Virus record (IMG/VR): IMGVR_UViG_3300021964_000303
Span: 1-31,214 of that record
Reading direction: 5' to 3' (one strand)
DNA: 31,214 nt
From: a virus
Made by a program: the position numbers and the translations under genes. The notes under the pieces are model-generated. The model saw only the letters and a program-made list of their open reading frames with translations, was not told the origin of the DNA and did not search any database. Below are positions 7,759 to 14,806 of the stretch, piece by piece. Position 1 is the first letter of the stretch. Each line of letters starts with the position of its first letter.

Positions 7759-8534
7759 TGCCACTTCGCTTTACAGGTACAGCCAGAGCAGCATCTATAG
7801 CGGCAGACGTATCAGCTTCGGGTGGTGCTCCTGTATTCTCTAATACATACTCAGTTGATTTCGACGCAAGCAATGACCATATCACAATTGCGAATACCCT
7901 AGCCACTACCTTTCAAGCCAGTTTCTCGATAGTTGCATGGGTAAAGATGGATGCAACTGGCAGCACGAGGTATATCTTTGGAATGGATAATGCAAGTGCA
8001 AGAGACAGAGTGGCATTATTCCAGAATACCAGTGGTCAGGCAGCAATCTTTTATACTGCTGACAATGTTGGTTCTACTGCACTAATCGATACAGTATCAG
8101 GCGTAGACCTTACAGGCTGGACAAATATTATTGCAGCATTCAAACAGAATGGAAGTAACGTAGAGCAAGAAATATTCATTAATGGGTCCAGTCAGGTGAC
8201 TAACTCTACTGCTGTAACCATGTCCACTTATGGAGACACTAACTCTCCAGTCGTTCCTTATATCGGGGCTAAGAATAATAATGGCACTCCTGCCTTATAT
8301 TGGAATGGTAAGATTGATGAGTTGGCGGTGATCCCAAGTGCGATTAACTCTAGTCAAGCAAGTGTTATTGGAGGCAGTTTGCCAGTTGATCTCTCCGTGT
8401 ACTCCCCTGTGCTTTGGCATCGAATGGGTGATAATGATGGTGGTACGGGAACAAATATTACCGATCAAGGTTCATCGTCCAGCAATGGGACTCTGGTAAA
8501 TGGACCCACCTTTAGTACTGATATTCCAGCATGA
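7758..8534 (+). CDS. LamG/concanavalin-like lectin-fold virion protein
   Basis: 258 aa. The central region matches the laminin-G/concanavalin A-like pattern: a strand VDFDASNDHITI (about 34-45), then FSIVAWVKMD (about 55-64), then W-T-N-IIAAFKQNGS, with a late GKIDELAVIP (about 187-197) and a conserved LWHRMGD near 220. Such domains bind glycans on cell surfaces, so this is a candidate adsorption protein on a tail or head fibre. The N-terminus may carry a short anchor. It is translationally coupled to both neighbours. Confidence 0.8.
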   Translation: MPLRFTGTARAASIAADVSASGGAPVFSNTYSVDFDASNDHITIANTLATTFQASFSIVAWVKMDATGSTRYIFGMDNASARDRVALFQNTSGQAAIFYTADNVGSTALIDTVSGVDLTGWTNIIAAFKQNGSNVEQEIFINGSSQVTNSTAVTMSTYGDTNSPVVPYIGAKNNNGTPALYWNGKIDELAVIPSAINSSQASVIGGSLPVDLSVYSPVLWHRMGDNDGGTGTNITDQGSSSSNGTLVNGPTFSTDIPA

Positions 8535-8782
8535 GTGTAGAACATAAATACGCAATCTGCGACCAAACCAAAGTTGATGGTTTTGATAGTGATGATATTA
8601 CACAGATCCAAGATACCTTTGATTATGATGTGATTATCGCTCCGACTCTCATGCCAGACGGAAATTACATAGTGGAATACTGTGGCAATAAGCCATACGC
8701 ACTTTACGGAACTACTGTACTAACCAAGTCACAAGTGATCGCTCGTAAGAGTGACCCTGAAGATCCTTGGTATGAGGAATAA
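8531..8782 (+). CDS. Small hypothetical protein
   Basis: 83 aa, acidic, ending PWYEE, with an ATGA overlap with the preceding LamG gene. No domain is recognised. Coupling to the lectin-like gene suggests a small partner or chaperone of that protein, which is inference only. Confidence 0.75.
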   Translation: MSVEHKYAICDQTKVDGFDSDDITQIQDTFDYDVIIAPTLMPDGNYIVEYCGNKPYALYGTTVLTKSQVIARKSDPEDPWYEE

Positions 8783-8785
8783 ATA

Positions 8786-9109
8786 ATGGAGATCTCAACA
8801 GGAGATTTAATCGGCTTTAGCAGTATTGGCATCACCGCATTGGGTGGTGCTGTTGCACTTGGAAAAGTCTGGAGCAAGGTAATGGCTAATGAGAGGACAA
8901 ATAATATTCTCTCTGAAAAGGTCGATAAACTCCAAGAGGAGCGAGCCGAGGATAAGACCTTAACAATGGTGCAGGAATCGAAGATCGAAAGACTTGAGGA
9001 GAATAGTAACAAGCTTTTCGAGTTGGCTGAATCTCAGGGGAAAGTCCTTGGGGAAATTAGGCAAGAACTTGGTATTATTATTACCAAGCTTGAAACGAAA
9101 AATGGCTAG
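8786..9109 (+). CDS. Membrane-anchored coiled-coil protein, holin/spanin candidate
   Basis: 107 aa. One hydrophobic segment at about residues 8-27 is followed by a basic KVWSKV and then a long charged heptad-like helix (about 40-105). A single N-terminal membrane helix plus coiled coil fits XhlA-type or inner-membrane spanin-like lysis proteins. GAGGA precedes the ATG at suitable spacing. It begins a run of lysis-like genes (DUF1353, lipoprotein, small membrane peptide). No endolysin is visible nearby. Alternative: a membrane-bound virion accessory protein. Confidence 0.65.
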   Translation: MEISTGDLIGFSSIGITALGGAVALGKVWSKVMANERTNNILSEKVDKLQEERAEDKTLTMVQESKIERLEENSNKLFELAESQGKVLGEIRQELGIIITKLETKNG

Positions 9110-9710
9110 GTTTCTCAACGTCCCTATGCGGATTGACTTAGGGCAAGATGGTAATCGGCTACTGCTTGAACCATTGCTCTTCCAATACGCAGGCAATCCA
9201 GTACCACCTAATATCGTAGGCGAGTATCTGGAAGGCTATAAGCGGCTAGTCTATGACTGTAATGTGAACTGGAAAGCCAGCACCTACAGGAAGGGCTATA
9301 AGGATTTGCAGAATAAGCTTGTCGCACAACTAGAGGATGAGCATATATGGATCGTTCCTCCAGGGAAGATCACTGATGGCCCAAGTATTCCGAAATGGGC
9401 TAGGCCAGTCATCGACCCTGCGACCATGAACCTATCAGGATATTTACATGACGACCTACGTGTTAAGTTTACCACTGGAAATATGGCTACTGATGGCTTC
9501 TTGTTTGATGCTGTTCGCAGTGAAGGTGGGTCTTATCTTAAAGCCCTTGTGGTTTTCTCTGCGGTTAGAGTTGGCACTCATACTGGGTTTAAGTCCACTA
9601 TTCCTACTTCCGACATTATCAGCGGCACTAGAGAGTATGCGAGGTATCTTGGGTGCGGTTCTTCAGAATTGACATTTGATACGAAGTTCTCTGAGATCAG
9701 AATCTTATGA
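9102..9710 (+). CDS. DUF1353 family protein
   Basis: 202 aa from the ATG at 9102, chosen over a more upstream in-frame ATG at 8994 because that would read through most of the preceding gene in another frame. The central part shows the DUF1353 pattern: ITDGPSIPKWARPVID, then GYLHDDLRV (His-Asp pair), then a conserved D-G-FLFDAV and a late AVRVGTHTGF. DUF1353 proteins occur in phage lysis or baseplate neighbourhoods; their activity is not established. It overlaps the previous stop by 8 bases and the next start by 4. Confidence 0.78.
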   Translation: MARFLNVPMRIDLGQDGNRLLLEPLLFQYAGNPVPPNIVGEYLEGYKRLVYDCNVNWKASTYRKGYKDLQNKLVAQLEDEHIWIVPPGKITDGPSIPKWARPVIDPATMNLSGYLHDDLRVKFTTGNMATDGFLFDAVRSEGGSYLKALVVFSAVRVGTHTGFKSTIPTSDIISGTREYARYLGCGSSELTFDTKFSEIRIL

Positions 9711-10000
9711 AAAAGCTACTCTTTACCACAATTCTGCTAACAGGTTGCGTCACTGACACAATCGACAAGGCAGTAAACAACATCCCACAGCATGAGTTCT
9801 CCGAGTTCTCTTACAATCGTGCAGGGAACGCCAGCTCAGGAAGCATCTCTGCTTCAGGTGCTAGATTTGAGAATGGTCAACACGTCATTGATGACCTGAA
9901 TATTTCTCACACCAACAGATTTGTTGGTAATATCTCCGTCTCGTTTAAAGACTTGAAGCGTCCAATCGCAGTAGGTGCTGTATCTGGTACGGGAAACTGA
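9707..10000 (+). CDS. Small lipoprotein
   Basis: 97 aa beginning MKKLLFTTILLTGC, a short basic N-terminus, hydrophobic stretch and lipobox (LLTGC, cysteine at residue 14). It should be lipid-anchored after signal peptidase II cleavage. The mature part is Ser/Gly/Asn-rich. The ATG overlaps the DUF1353 stop (ATGA). An outer-membrane spanin subunit is one possibility given the neighbours, though the sequence is not proline-rich as many o-spanins are. A membrane-adsorption or exclusion lipoprotein is the alternative. Confidence 0.7.
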   Translation: MKKLLFTTILLTGCVTDTIDKAVNNIPQHEFSEFSYNRAGNASSGSISASGARFENGQHVIDDLNISHTNRFVGNISVSFKDLKRPIAVGAVSGTGN

Positions 10001-10098
10001 TGCGTAGCTGGCTTGCACCACTTATCGCAATGCTGGTATTTGGGGCGATTGGCGTGCTGTTGATTCATATATTGACTATTCTGCTGGAGAAGTTATAA
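10000..10098 (+). CDS. 32-residue single-span membrane peptide
   Basis: ATG at 10000 shares its A with the TGA of the lipoprotein (TGATG). Translation gives MRSWLAPLIAMLVFGAIGVL and a further hydrophobic tail ending EKL. Nearly all residues 5-29 are hydrophobic, forming one transmembrane helix. The 1-base overlap and clean membrane composition argue for a real gene despite its size. A holin-like or lysis-regulating role is suggested by neighbours. Confidence 0.6.
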   Translation: MRSWLAPLIAMLVFGAIGVLLIHILTILLEKL

Positions 10099-10109
10099 GT
10101 TCTGCTATT

Positions 10110-12074
10110 GTGGCAGGATTTAGAAAGTATGGTGAGTTAGATGATCCTCTCGTAACGGATGGTGATCGGGAGATTCTTGGCGTTAATACATATATTGACC
10201 CAGACAGATTACCTCCTGGGTATTTGCAGAGTTCTATCAATATGCGTTGCGATGGGCGTAAGATCAGTCTTCGCAAAGGTGTAGTTTTCAAGGCAGGCAT
10301 GACGGGCGTATCCCCGACTTACACTTACTCTGCTGGAGACGAAGAAGTCTTTGGTTCTGGCGTATATAGTGACCCTGATGACGACAAAAAGGACTGGTTA
10401 GTATCGGCAACGAAGCAGGCAGCGTTAATCTGGGATGGCACCGACACGTACTATGTGAACTACTATAGTCTAAGCACTCTAGCTGCTGCAATTGATCCAG
10501 CCACTGATAAAATTGCTTTCCTTGTTGATCATAATTTTCAAGCTGGTGATTCTGTTCAGATTACAACAACTGATACCTTGCCTGCTGGTATTTCTGCTGC
10601 TGTAACTTATTACGTAATAGATAGTGCGGCAGGTGACATTCAATTGGCTTCCAGTTATAGTAATGCCTTGGCAGGCACGCAAATAGACATCACCTCTACT
10701 GGCGTAGGTACCCACACGATTCAGTCTATTGTGGACTCCTCACATGAGCCAGAGGTAGTGCAGGCATTTAATCAGGTCTACATCATGCGTTACAAGGGGC
10801 GACCTCTTGTCTGGGATGGCGTAACTACCGCCACGGGAGATGTGGTTGATAGTGAGTTTGAGCCTTTAAGTAGCGAAGCAACATTGCGAGGCGGAGACAC
10901 GGCAACTGGAGATCCATTTCCTGATACAAACATTACTGCCTATATCGCCAATAGATTGATCGGTGTACAGCCAAGGGAGATTGCTACACCAACGGGTGCC
11001 GATACATCCATCGGTGGCATCATAGACTCTTCTACTGTTATCCTTTCTGACCTATTGGAACCTAACAATTACACTCCATCTGATTCTGAATGGTATATAA
11101 ACCAAGGTGCTGCCGACTACGTGGTGGGCTTTATGCCATATCAAGAGAATAATATGGTCATCTTTAATCGTCGGAGCCTCACAGTGGCAACGAACGTACA
11201 ACAGACCAGTATCAGCACTCGTTACCAGTTGACCACACGTTACGGATGTATTGCCAAGAGGACAATCGCACAGGCTGGAGGCTTCACCTTCTTCCTGAGT
11301 GATGAAGGGGTTATGCAGCTTAATCCCGCCCTCGATGCTGTAACACAAGCGGGAGCCGCAGTATCTAAGCTTCAGGGTGCAGTAGTACCGATTTCCAATA
11401 CTATTCAGGATGTTTTAGATATAGGAGTGAACCCAGATAAGGCATGTGCTATAGTCTATGATAATAAATATTATTTGGCTGTAGAGTTATTTTCTAGGGG
11501 ACACTTCGTGTACCCTAATGGGTTTACTTTAGTTTATGTCTATGATATACTTAACGAGGCATGGGTTAGTATAGACCAGTACCCGAATATTATTATACGT
11601 GACTTCGTTACAATAGAAAATAGTAGTGGGAACTTTTCCCTAGTTGCTTGTACGCCTACAGGGTGGTATTTATTTGATGACGCAGGGCAAGACTCTTTGG
11701 ACGACACAAACCGAACAATAGGAAGCGACTCGGAGTCTGATACTACTGAAATACTTGGAAACTTCCTGACGAGAGCATACACCTTTGGTACTGATGACAT
11801 TAAGGACTTTCATGAGGTGCAGGTTGCTGCGGATGTAGCAAACGCAGATGCGTTCTCTACGACCATCACCACTACTGACCCAGATAATTTCGATTCACTT
11901 GGCACTTATACACATTCAGGATCAAACAACGATGTGGTGCGAAGGCTACCTACTAGACTACGTGGGCATAATGCCTATGTGTCTGTCTCCGTAACCGCAG
12001 GATCTCCAGACTTTAGATACATCCGTGTTAGTGGAACAAGACATGACCTCCTTGGTGGCAGAAGTCTAGACTAA
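10110..12074 (+). CDS. Tail nozzle / tail-hub protein (P22 gp10- or T7 gp12-like)
   Basis: 654 aa starting at a GTG with no clear ribosome-binding site (GGAG is about 20 bases away). The N-terminal block (GVNTYIDPDRLPPGYLQSS, about 24-42, then a basic RKGVVF) and a series of beta-rich repeats (QVYIMRYKGRPLVWDG; GFMPYQENNMVIFNRRSLTV; ACAIVYDNKYYLAV) look like a nozzle beta-propeller. Residues about 131-206 form a separate inserted beta module. The nozzle docks onto the adaptor and forms the short tail tube. Assignment is from fold-like pattern. Confidence 0.72.
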   Translation: MAGFRKYGELDDPLVTDGDREILGVNTYIDPDRLPPGYLQSSINMRCDGRKISLRKGVVFKAGMTGVSPTYTYSAGDEEVFGSGVYSDPDDDKKDWLVSATKQAALIWDGTDTYYVNYYSLSTLAAAIDPATDKIAFLVDHNFQAGDSVQITTTDTLPAGISAAVTYYVIDSAAGDIQLASSYSNALAGTQIDITSTGVGTHTIQSIVDSSHEPEVVQAFNQVYIMRYKGRPLVWDGVTTATGDVVDSEFEPLSSEATLRGGDTATGDPFPDTNITAYIANRLIGVQPREIATPTGADTSIGGIIDSSTVILSDLLEPNNYTPSDSEWYINQGAADYVVGFMPYQENNMVIFNRRSLTVATNVQQTSISTRYQLTTRYGCIAKRTIAQAGGFTFFLSDEGVMQLNPALDAVTQAGAAVSKLQGAVVPISNTIQDVLDIGVNPDKACAIVYDNKYYLAVELFSRGHFVYPNGFTLVYVYDILNEAWVSIDQYPNIIIRDFVTIENSSGNFSLVACTPTGWYLFDDAGQDSLDDTNRTIGSDSESDTTEILGNFLTRAYTFGTDDIKDFHEVQVAADVANADAFSTTITTTDPDNFDSLGTYTHSGSNNDVVRRLPTRLRGHNAYVSVSVTAGSPDFRYIRVSGTRHDLLGGRSLD

Positions 12075-12388
12075 TGAGCATCGTCAGTCCAGGGCAGGCA
12101 CTAGATCCCAACGCATGGGGTCGCCAGCAGATAAGTAGTTCTACCACAGAGACTATTGACATATCACGCTGCCCACGTATTGAGATCACTGCATCGGGCA
12201 ATACGCTCTCCGTAAAGAACCAGCGGGACAACTACGAGTTGGTAGTAGCGAACATCAGTACAGGAGATGCTTTCTTGAACTTCAATATCATCCTACAGGG
12301 AACAACCTTTACCGCACCAGTCACAATGCCAGCAGGGGATGTGTACTGCTTGGTGTGGGATTCAGCACAAACAGCATTTAGGTTTTGA
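12074..12388 (+). CDS. Small beta-rich virion protein
   Basis: 104 aa with a one-base TAATG overlap with the nozzle gene. It has Ser/Thr-rich beta-strand composition and no domain I recognise; the end VYCLVWDSAQTAFRF is aromatic. Its tight coupling to the nozzle gene suggests it is a tail component, perhaps a fibre adaptor. Unknown function. Confidence 0.72.
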   Translation: MSIVSPGQALDPNAWGRQQISSSTTETIDISRCPRIEITASGNTLSVKNQRDNYELVVANISTGDAFLNFNIILQGTTFTAPVTMPAGDVYCLVWDSAQTAFRF

Positions 12389-12390
12389 CA

Positions 12391-12564
12391 ATGAGTGGTA
12401 ATATTATACAGACTATAGGCACGGCCTCGGATGAAAAGATCACGAAAGGCGGACAGGACTACAGGGGAGTGGCGGATGTAGAATCCTATTTAGTATTGAA
12501 AGAGATACTGGAACTACAAAAGGAACTCCTAGAATTTTTAAAACAACAATTTGACCAGGAATAA
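12391..12564 (+). CDS. 57-residue coiled-coil protein
   Basis: A short frame from ATG 12391 to TAA 12562-12564 fills the gap between two genes exactly: it starts 2 bases after the previous stop, and the next ATG comes 1 base after its stop. The C-terminal half is a leucine/glutamate amphipathic helix (LVLKEILELQKELLEFLKQQ). The AGGA ribosome site for the following gene lies inside its last codons. Size, fit and helix support a real gene; role unknown, possibly a trimerising tail accessory. Confidence 0.65.
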   Translation: MSGNIIQTIGTASDEKITKGGQDYRGVADVESYLVLKEILELQKELLEFLKQQFDQE

Positions 12565-12565
12565 G

Positions 12566-13159
12566 ATGGCTCATATCGAAGATCCAAGCACAGGCTATAA
12601 AGCCTCCGTAACAAAACGCAACGAACTCAAGACTTTTGCTGTTACCGAATCCGAATCCGAGTTTGCTAACACAAAAGGCGATGTCTATAATATTAACAGC
12701 GGAGAGATAACAAGCCTCTCTGCTGGAGATGCCTCGTTGATTTATCTTTATAATGACGAAGATGTGGACTATGTTCTGAGTGCGGTTGCTGTAGGCATAA
12801 GGGGGTTCACTGGTTTGTCTGATATGGCTACAGTTACGATCATTCGTAATCCAACAGGGGGTGATTTAATAAGTGATGCTACTGCTGCATCAATCAATAG
12901 TAACAGCAACTTCGGTTCATCCAGAACAACCAGCACAGGAACACTAGTCTATAAAGGTAAGGCGGCTGGAACCATTTCTGGCGGAGCAGATCATGCCATT
13001 ATTTACATTGGCAATAACTCAAGGGTCTTTGCCACTATCCCTATCGAGATACCAAAGGGTAGCGCCATTGCTGTCAAGATTGACTCTGATGCTACTGCTG
13101 GTTCTGCGTATTGTGCTTTAGTCGGTTACTTTAAGGACTCCACAAGGGAGAATAGTTAA
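12566..13159 (+). CDS. Fibre/decoration-like protein with shared N-terminal module (first of two)
   Basis: 197 aa. The ATG at 12566 is preferred over a TTG 15 bases upstream because AGGA lies before it. The N-terminus (IEDPSTGYKASV, residues 4-15) matches the next gene's IVDPTTGNKARV, so both share an N-terminal module. The rest is beta-rich (SAGDASLIYLYNDEDVDYVL) like a tail-fibre or decoration domain. Likely a tail- or capsid-bound accessory protein. Confidence 0.72.
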   Translation: MAHIEDPSTGYKASVTKRNELKTFAVTESESEFANTKGDVYNINSGEITSLSAGDASLIYLYNDEDVDYVLSAVAVGIRGFTGLSDMATVTIIRNPTGGDLISDATAASINSNSNFGSSRTTSTGTLVYKGKAAGTISGGADHAIIYIGNNSRVFATIPIEIPKGSAIAVKIDSDATAGSAYCALVGYFKDSTRENS

Positions 13160-13803
13160 TGCCTCAAGGTGCGGTCAAAGCCTATATAGTTGACCCTACT
13201 ACTGGAAACAAGGCGAGGGTTCAGGATGAGGGCGTACTTAATGTCGTTACACATCCCCATCCTCCAAAGGGTGAGACGATTGATCCGCTTCCGTTTCGTC
13301 AATACCTGACCGATGACGGCACGTCTTCTGGTGATAATGACATGCTGGTTAATGGCAGCACCAATAATGTGGATTACTATGTGCAAGCCAATGGAGACTA
13401 TGATATATACATTGGTCGGATAGATATTCTGATTGCCGATGCGAGTGCTACACTGGACAAGTTTGGAAACATCACCGCACTAACTAACGGGGTGCTATTC
13501 CAGCATGAAAGTCAACGTGATGGCATTACTGTAATCCATGAAGGGTTGAAGAGTAACTTTGATTTTGTGCGATTGGCTGGAGGCAAGCCGTCATTCGGTG
13601 ATGGAGCAGGGGCGTTTCGTGCAGGCAACATGTTTGGTACTTCGGAAGGATACTTGCCTTGTGTGGACTTTGATGAGATCTTTAACCTTCAGTGGGGTTT
13701 AAGACTCCGTAAAGGAACCAATGATCGCATTGTGCTGAGGGTTAGAGATGATGTGACAGGGATTGATGCGTTTAACGCACAGTGCTATGGCATCAAGTTT
13801 TAA
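13159..13803 (+). CDS. Fibre/decoration-like protein with shared N-terminal module (second of two)
   Basis: 214 aa, overlapping the previous stop (TAATG). Residues 10-21 (IVDPTTGNKARV) repeat the module of the preceding gene. The rest differs and is beta-rich with many aromatic and aspartate residues (YDIYIGRIDILIADASATLD; LRVRDDVTGIDAF). No enzymatic motif is seen. A tail-spike-like or distal fibre role is possible. Its TAA lies inside the first copy of a 15-bp direct repeat. Confidence 0.72.
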   Translation: MPQGAVKAYIVDPTTGNKARVQDEGVLNVVTHPHPPKGETIDPLPFRQYLTDDGTSSGDNDMLVNGSTNNVDYYVQANGDYDIYIGRIDILIADASATLDKFGNITALTNGVLFQHESQRDGITVIHEGLKSNFDFVRLAGGKPSFGDGAGAFRAGNMFGTSEGYLPCVDFDEIFNLQWGLRLRKGTNDRIVLRVRDDVTGIDAFNAQCYGIKF

Positions 13804-13812
13804 TCCTTGCAC
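13798..13812. repeat. Direct repeat flanking an accessory cassette, copy 1
   Basis: TTTTAATCCTTGCAC, identical to copy 2 at 14234-14248, includes the stop codon of the preceding gene. The copies are 436 bp apart and bracket the gene at 13841. Confidence 0.85.
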
Positions 13813-13840
13813 GAATGCTTTAGATTTCTAAGCGTACGGG

Positions 13841-14239
13841 ATGGAAAAAGAAAAATACAAACCTTGGAATAGCTACATTCATTACAAAGAAGACTACACC
13901 AAGGAAGATGCTATAAGAATAGTAGATGAGTGGGTGGCGAGTGAAGAGTGTGGTAAGTTCATGAACATTCATAATACATTAAACAGGGTGGGGATGTGTG
14001 TTGATGGACCATTAAAGGGTTGTGTTATTGAGTTAATGAATCGAGTTGTTGGGGTGCATTATGGGAGTGCTGGGAATTGTAAGTATGTAAATTACGAGGC
14101 TACAATTCAGGAAAAGGATGGTATGTGTAATCTATACTGGAAGTTACACAGTGAGTACCCAAGAGAGAAAGAACCTAAAGCTACTTTCATTAACCCAGAT
14201 TTTGTTTACGATCCACGTATAGCCGAGCCGTTATTTTAA
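13841..14239 (+). CDS. Hypothetical accessory protein in a repeat-flanked cassette
   Basis: 132 aa with no recognised domain; contains four Cys and several Trp/Tyr, looks globular. It starts 37 bases after the previous stop with no good ribosome site, and both flanks carry the same 15-bp repeat. Codons are richer in G and T than in the neighbouring virion genes (runs such as TGTGTTGATGGACC and GTTGGGGTGCATTATGG). These points suggest a gene gained after the surrounding virion genes. Function unknown. Confidence 0.7.
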   Translation: MEKEKYKPWNSYIHYKEDYTKEDAIRIVDEWVASEECGKFMNIHNTLNRVGMCVDGPLKGCVIELMNRVVGVHYGSAGNCKYVNYEATIQEKDGMCNLYWKLHSEYPREKEPKATFINPDFVYDPRIAEPLF

Positions 14240-14248
14240 TCCTTGCAC
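14234..14248. repeat. Direct repeat flanking an accessory cassette, copy 2
   Basis: TTTTAATCCTTGCAC, identical to 13798-13812. As in copy 1, the stop codon of the preceding gene (TAA at 14237-14239) lies within the repeat. Confidence 0.85.
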
Positions 14249-14309
14249 AATTACAGAAGCCATGTAAGTATGCAGATCACTTTCACTGCCGCAGGGCATT
14301 AAACTGTAT

Positions 14310-14349
14310 AGGCTAATCACTGAATATCGGGGGTTGGCTTTTTTATTTT
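14310..14349 (+). terminator. Weak terminator-like hairpin directly before a start codon
   Basis: AGGCTAATC (14310-14318) can pair with GGTTGGCTT (14332-14340) as a 9-bp stem that includes three G-U pairs, with a 13-nt loop and T-rich sequence through 14349. The next ATG is at 14350. The wobble pairs make it weaker than the other two terminators. The preceding 60 bases (14249-14309) show no gene or other feature. Confidence 0.45.
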
Positions 14350-14802
14350 ATGGACAATTCGGATTTAGTAAAAGGAATACATGGCAAAGGCGATAAAGAG
14401 CTTGTTCTCTTAATAGCAAAAATGATTCCTGAAGATGTGCAACCTGCTTGGTTGATACGCAGCATTATATCCATGTCTGCTACCTATGACCATATTGTAG
14501 ATAATGATTCATACACTATCGAGGAGGTGCATAATATGGTTGGTGATATGCTTTATTATTTCCCAACTAATCCTTTCTTTGTGAGACATCAGCAGGTGCT
14601 GAGGGTGCTTTTACTAAACTCAATACACGCATGGAAGTTTGCCGAGAGTTGCCCTGATTACAGGATAAAGGTGGCGGATTGCATTTCTGAAATTGGGTGT
14701 GCGTGTTTACTCTTAACTGGCGGGTTAACAAGGTTGAATACCGAAGGCAATAAATGGCGGCAAGCCTGTTATAATTTATTAAAACAATCAGATAAAAGGT
14801 AA
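14350..14802 (+). CDS. Hypothetical protein, second gene of the accessory segment
   Basis: 150 aa, mostly helical, four cysteines (C-A-C near residue 128) and hydrophobic patches but no clear membrane span. Not recognised. There is no ribosome-binding site; the ATG follows a hairpin and T-run immediately. The next gene starts 4 bases after its stop, with AAAGG within its last codons. Its placement before the internal virion proteins is compatible with a virion or assembly role, but the gene may also be a passenger. Confidence 0.7.
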   Translation: MDNSDLVKGIHGKGDKELVLLIAKMIPEDVQPAWLIRSIISMSATYDHIVDNDSYTIEEVHNMVGDMLYYFPTNPFFVRHQQVLRVLLLNSIHAWKFAESCPDYRIKVADCISEIGCACLLLTGGLTRLNTEGNKWRQACYNLLKQSDKR

Positions 14803-14806
14803 TATT

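Noticed and set aside
8994-9101. Longer N-terminus for the DUF1353 protein
   Set aside because: The extra 36 residues would overlap the preceding gene in another frame; the ATG at 9102 matches the family start better.
12551-12565. TTG start for the first fibre-like gene
   Set aside because: The ATG at 12566 has AGGA before it and gives the same N-terminal module as its neighbour.
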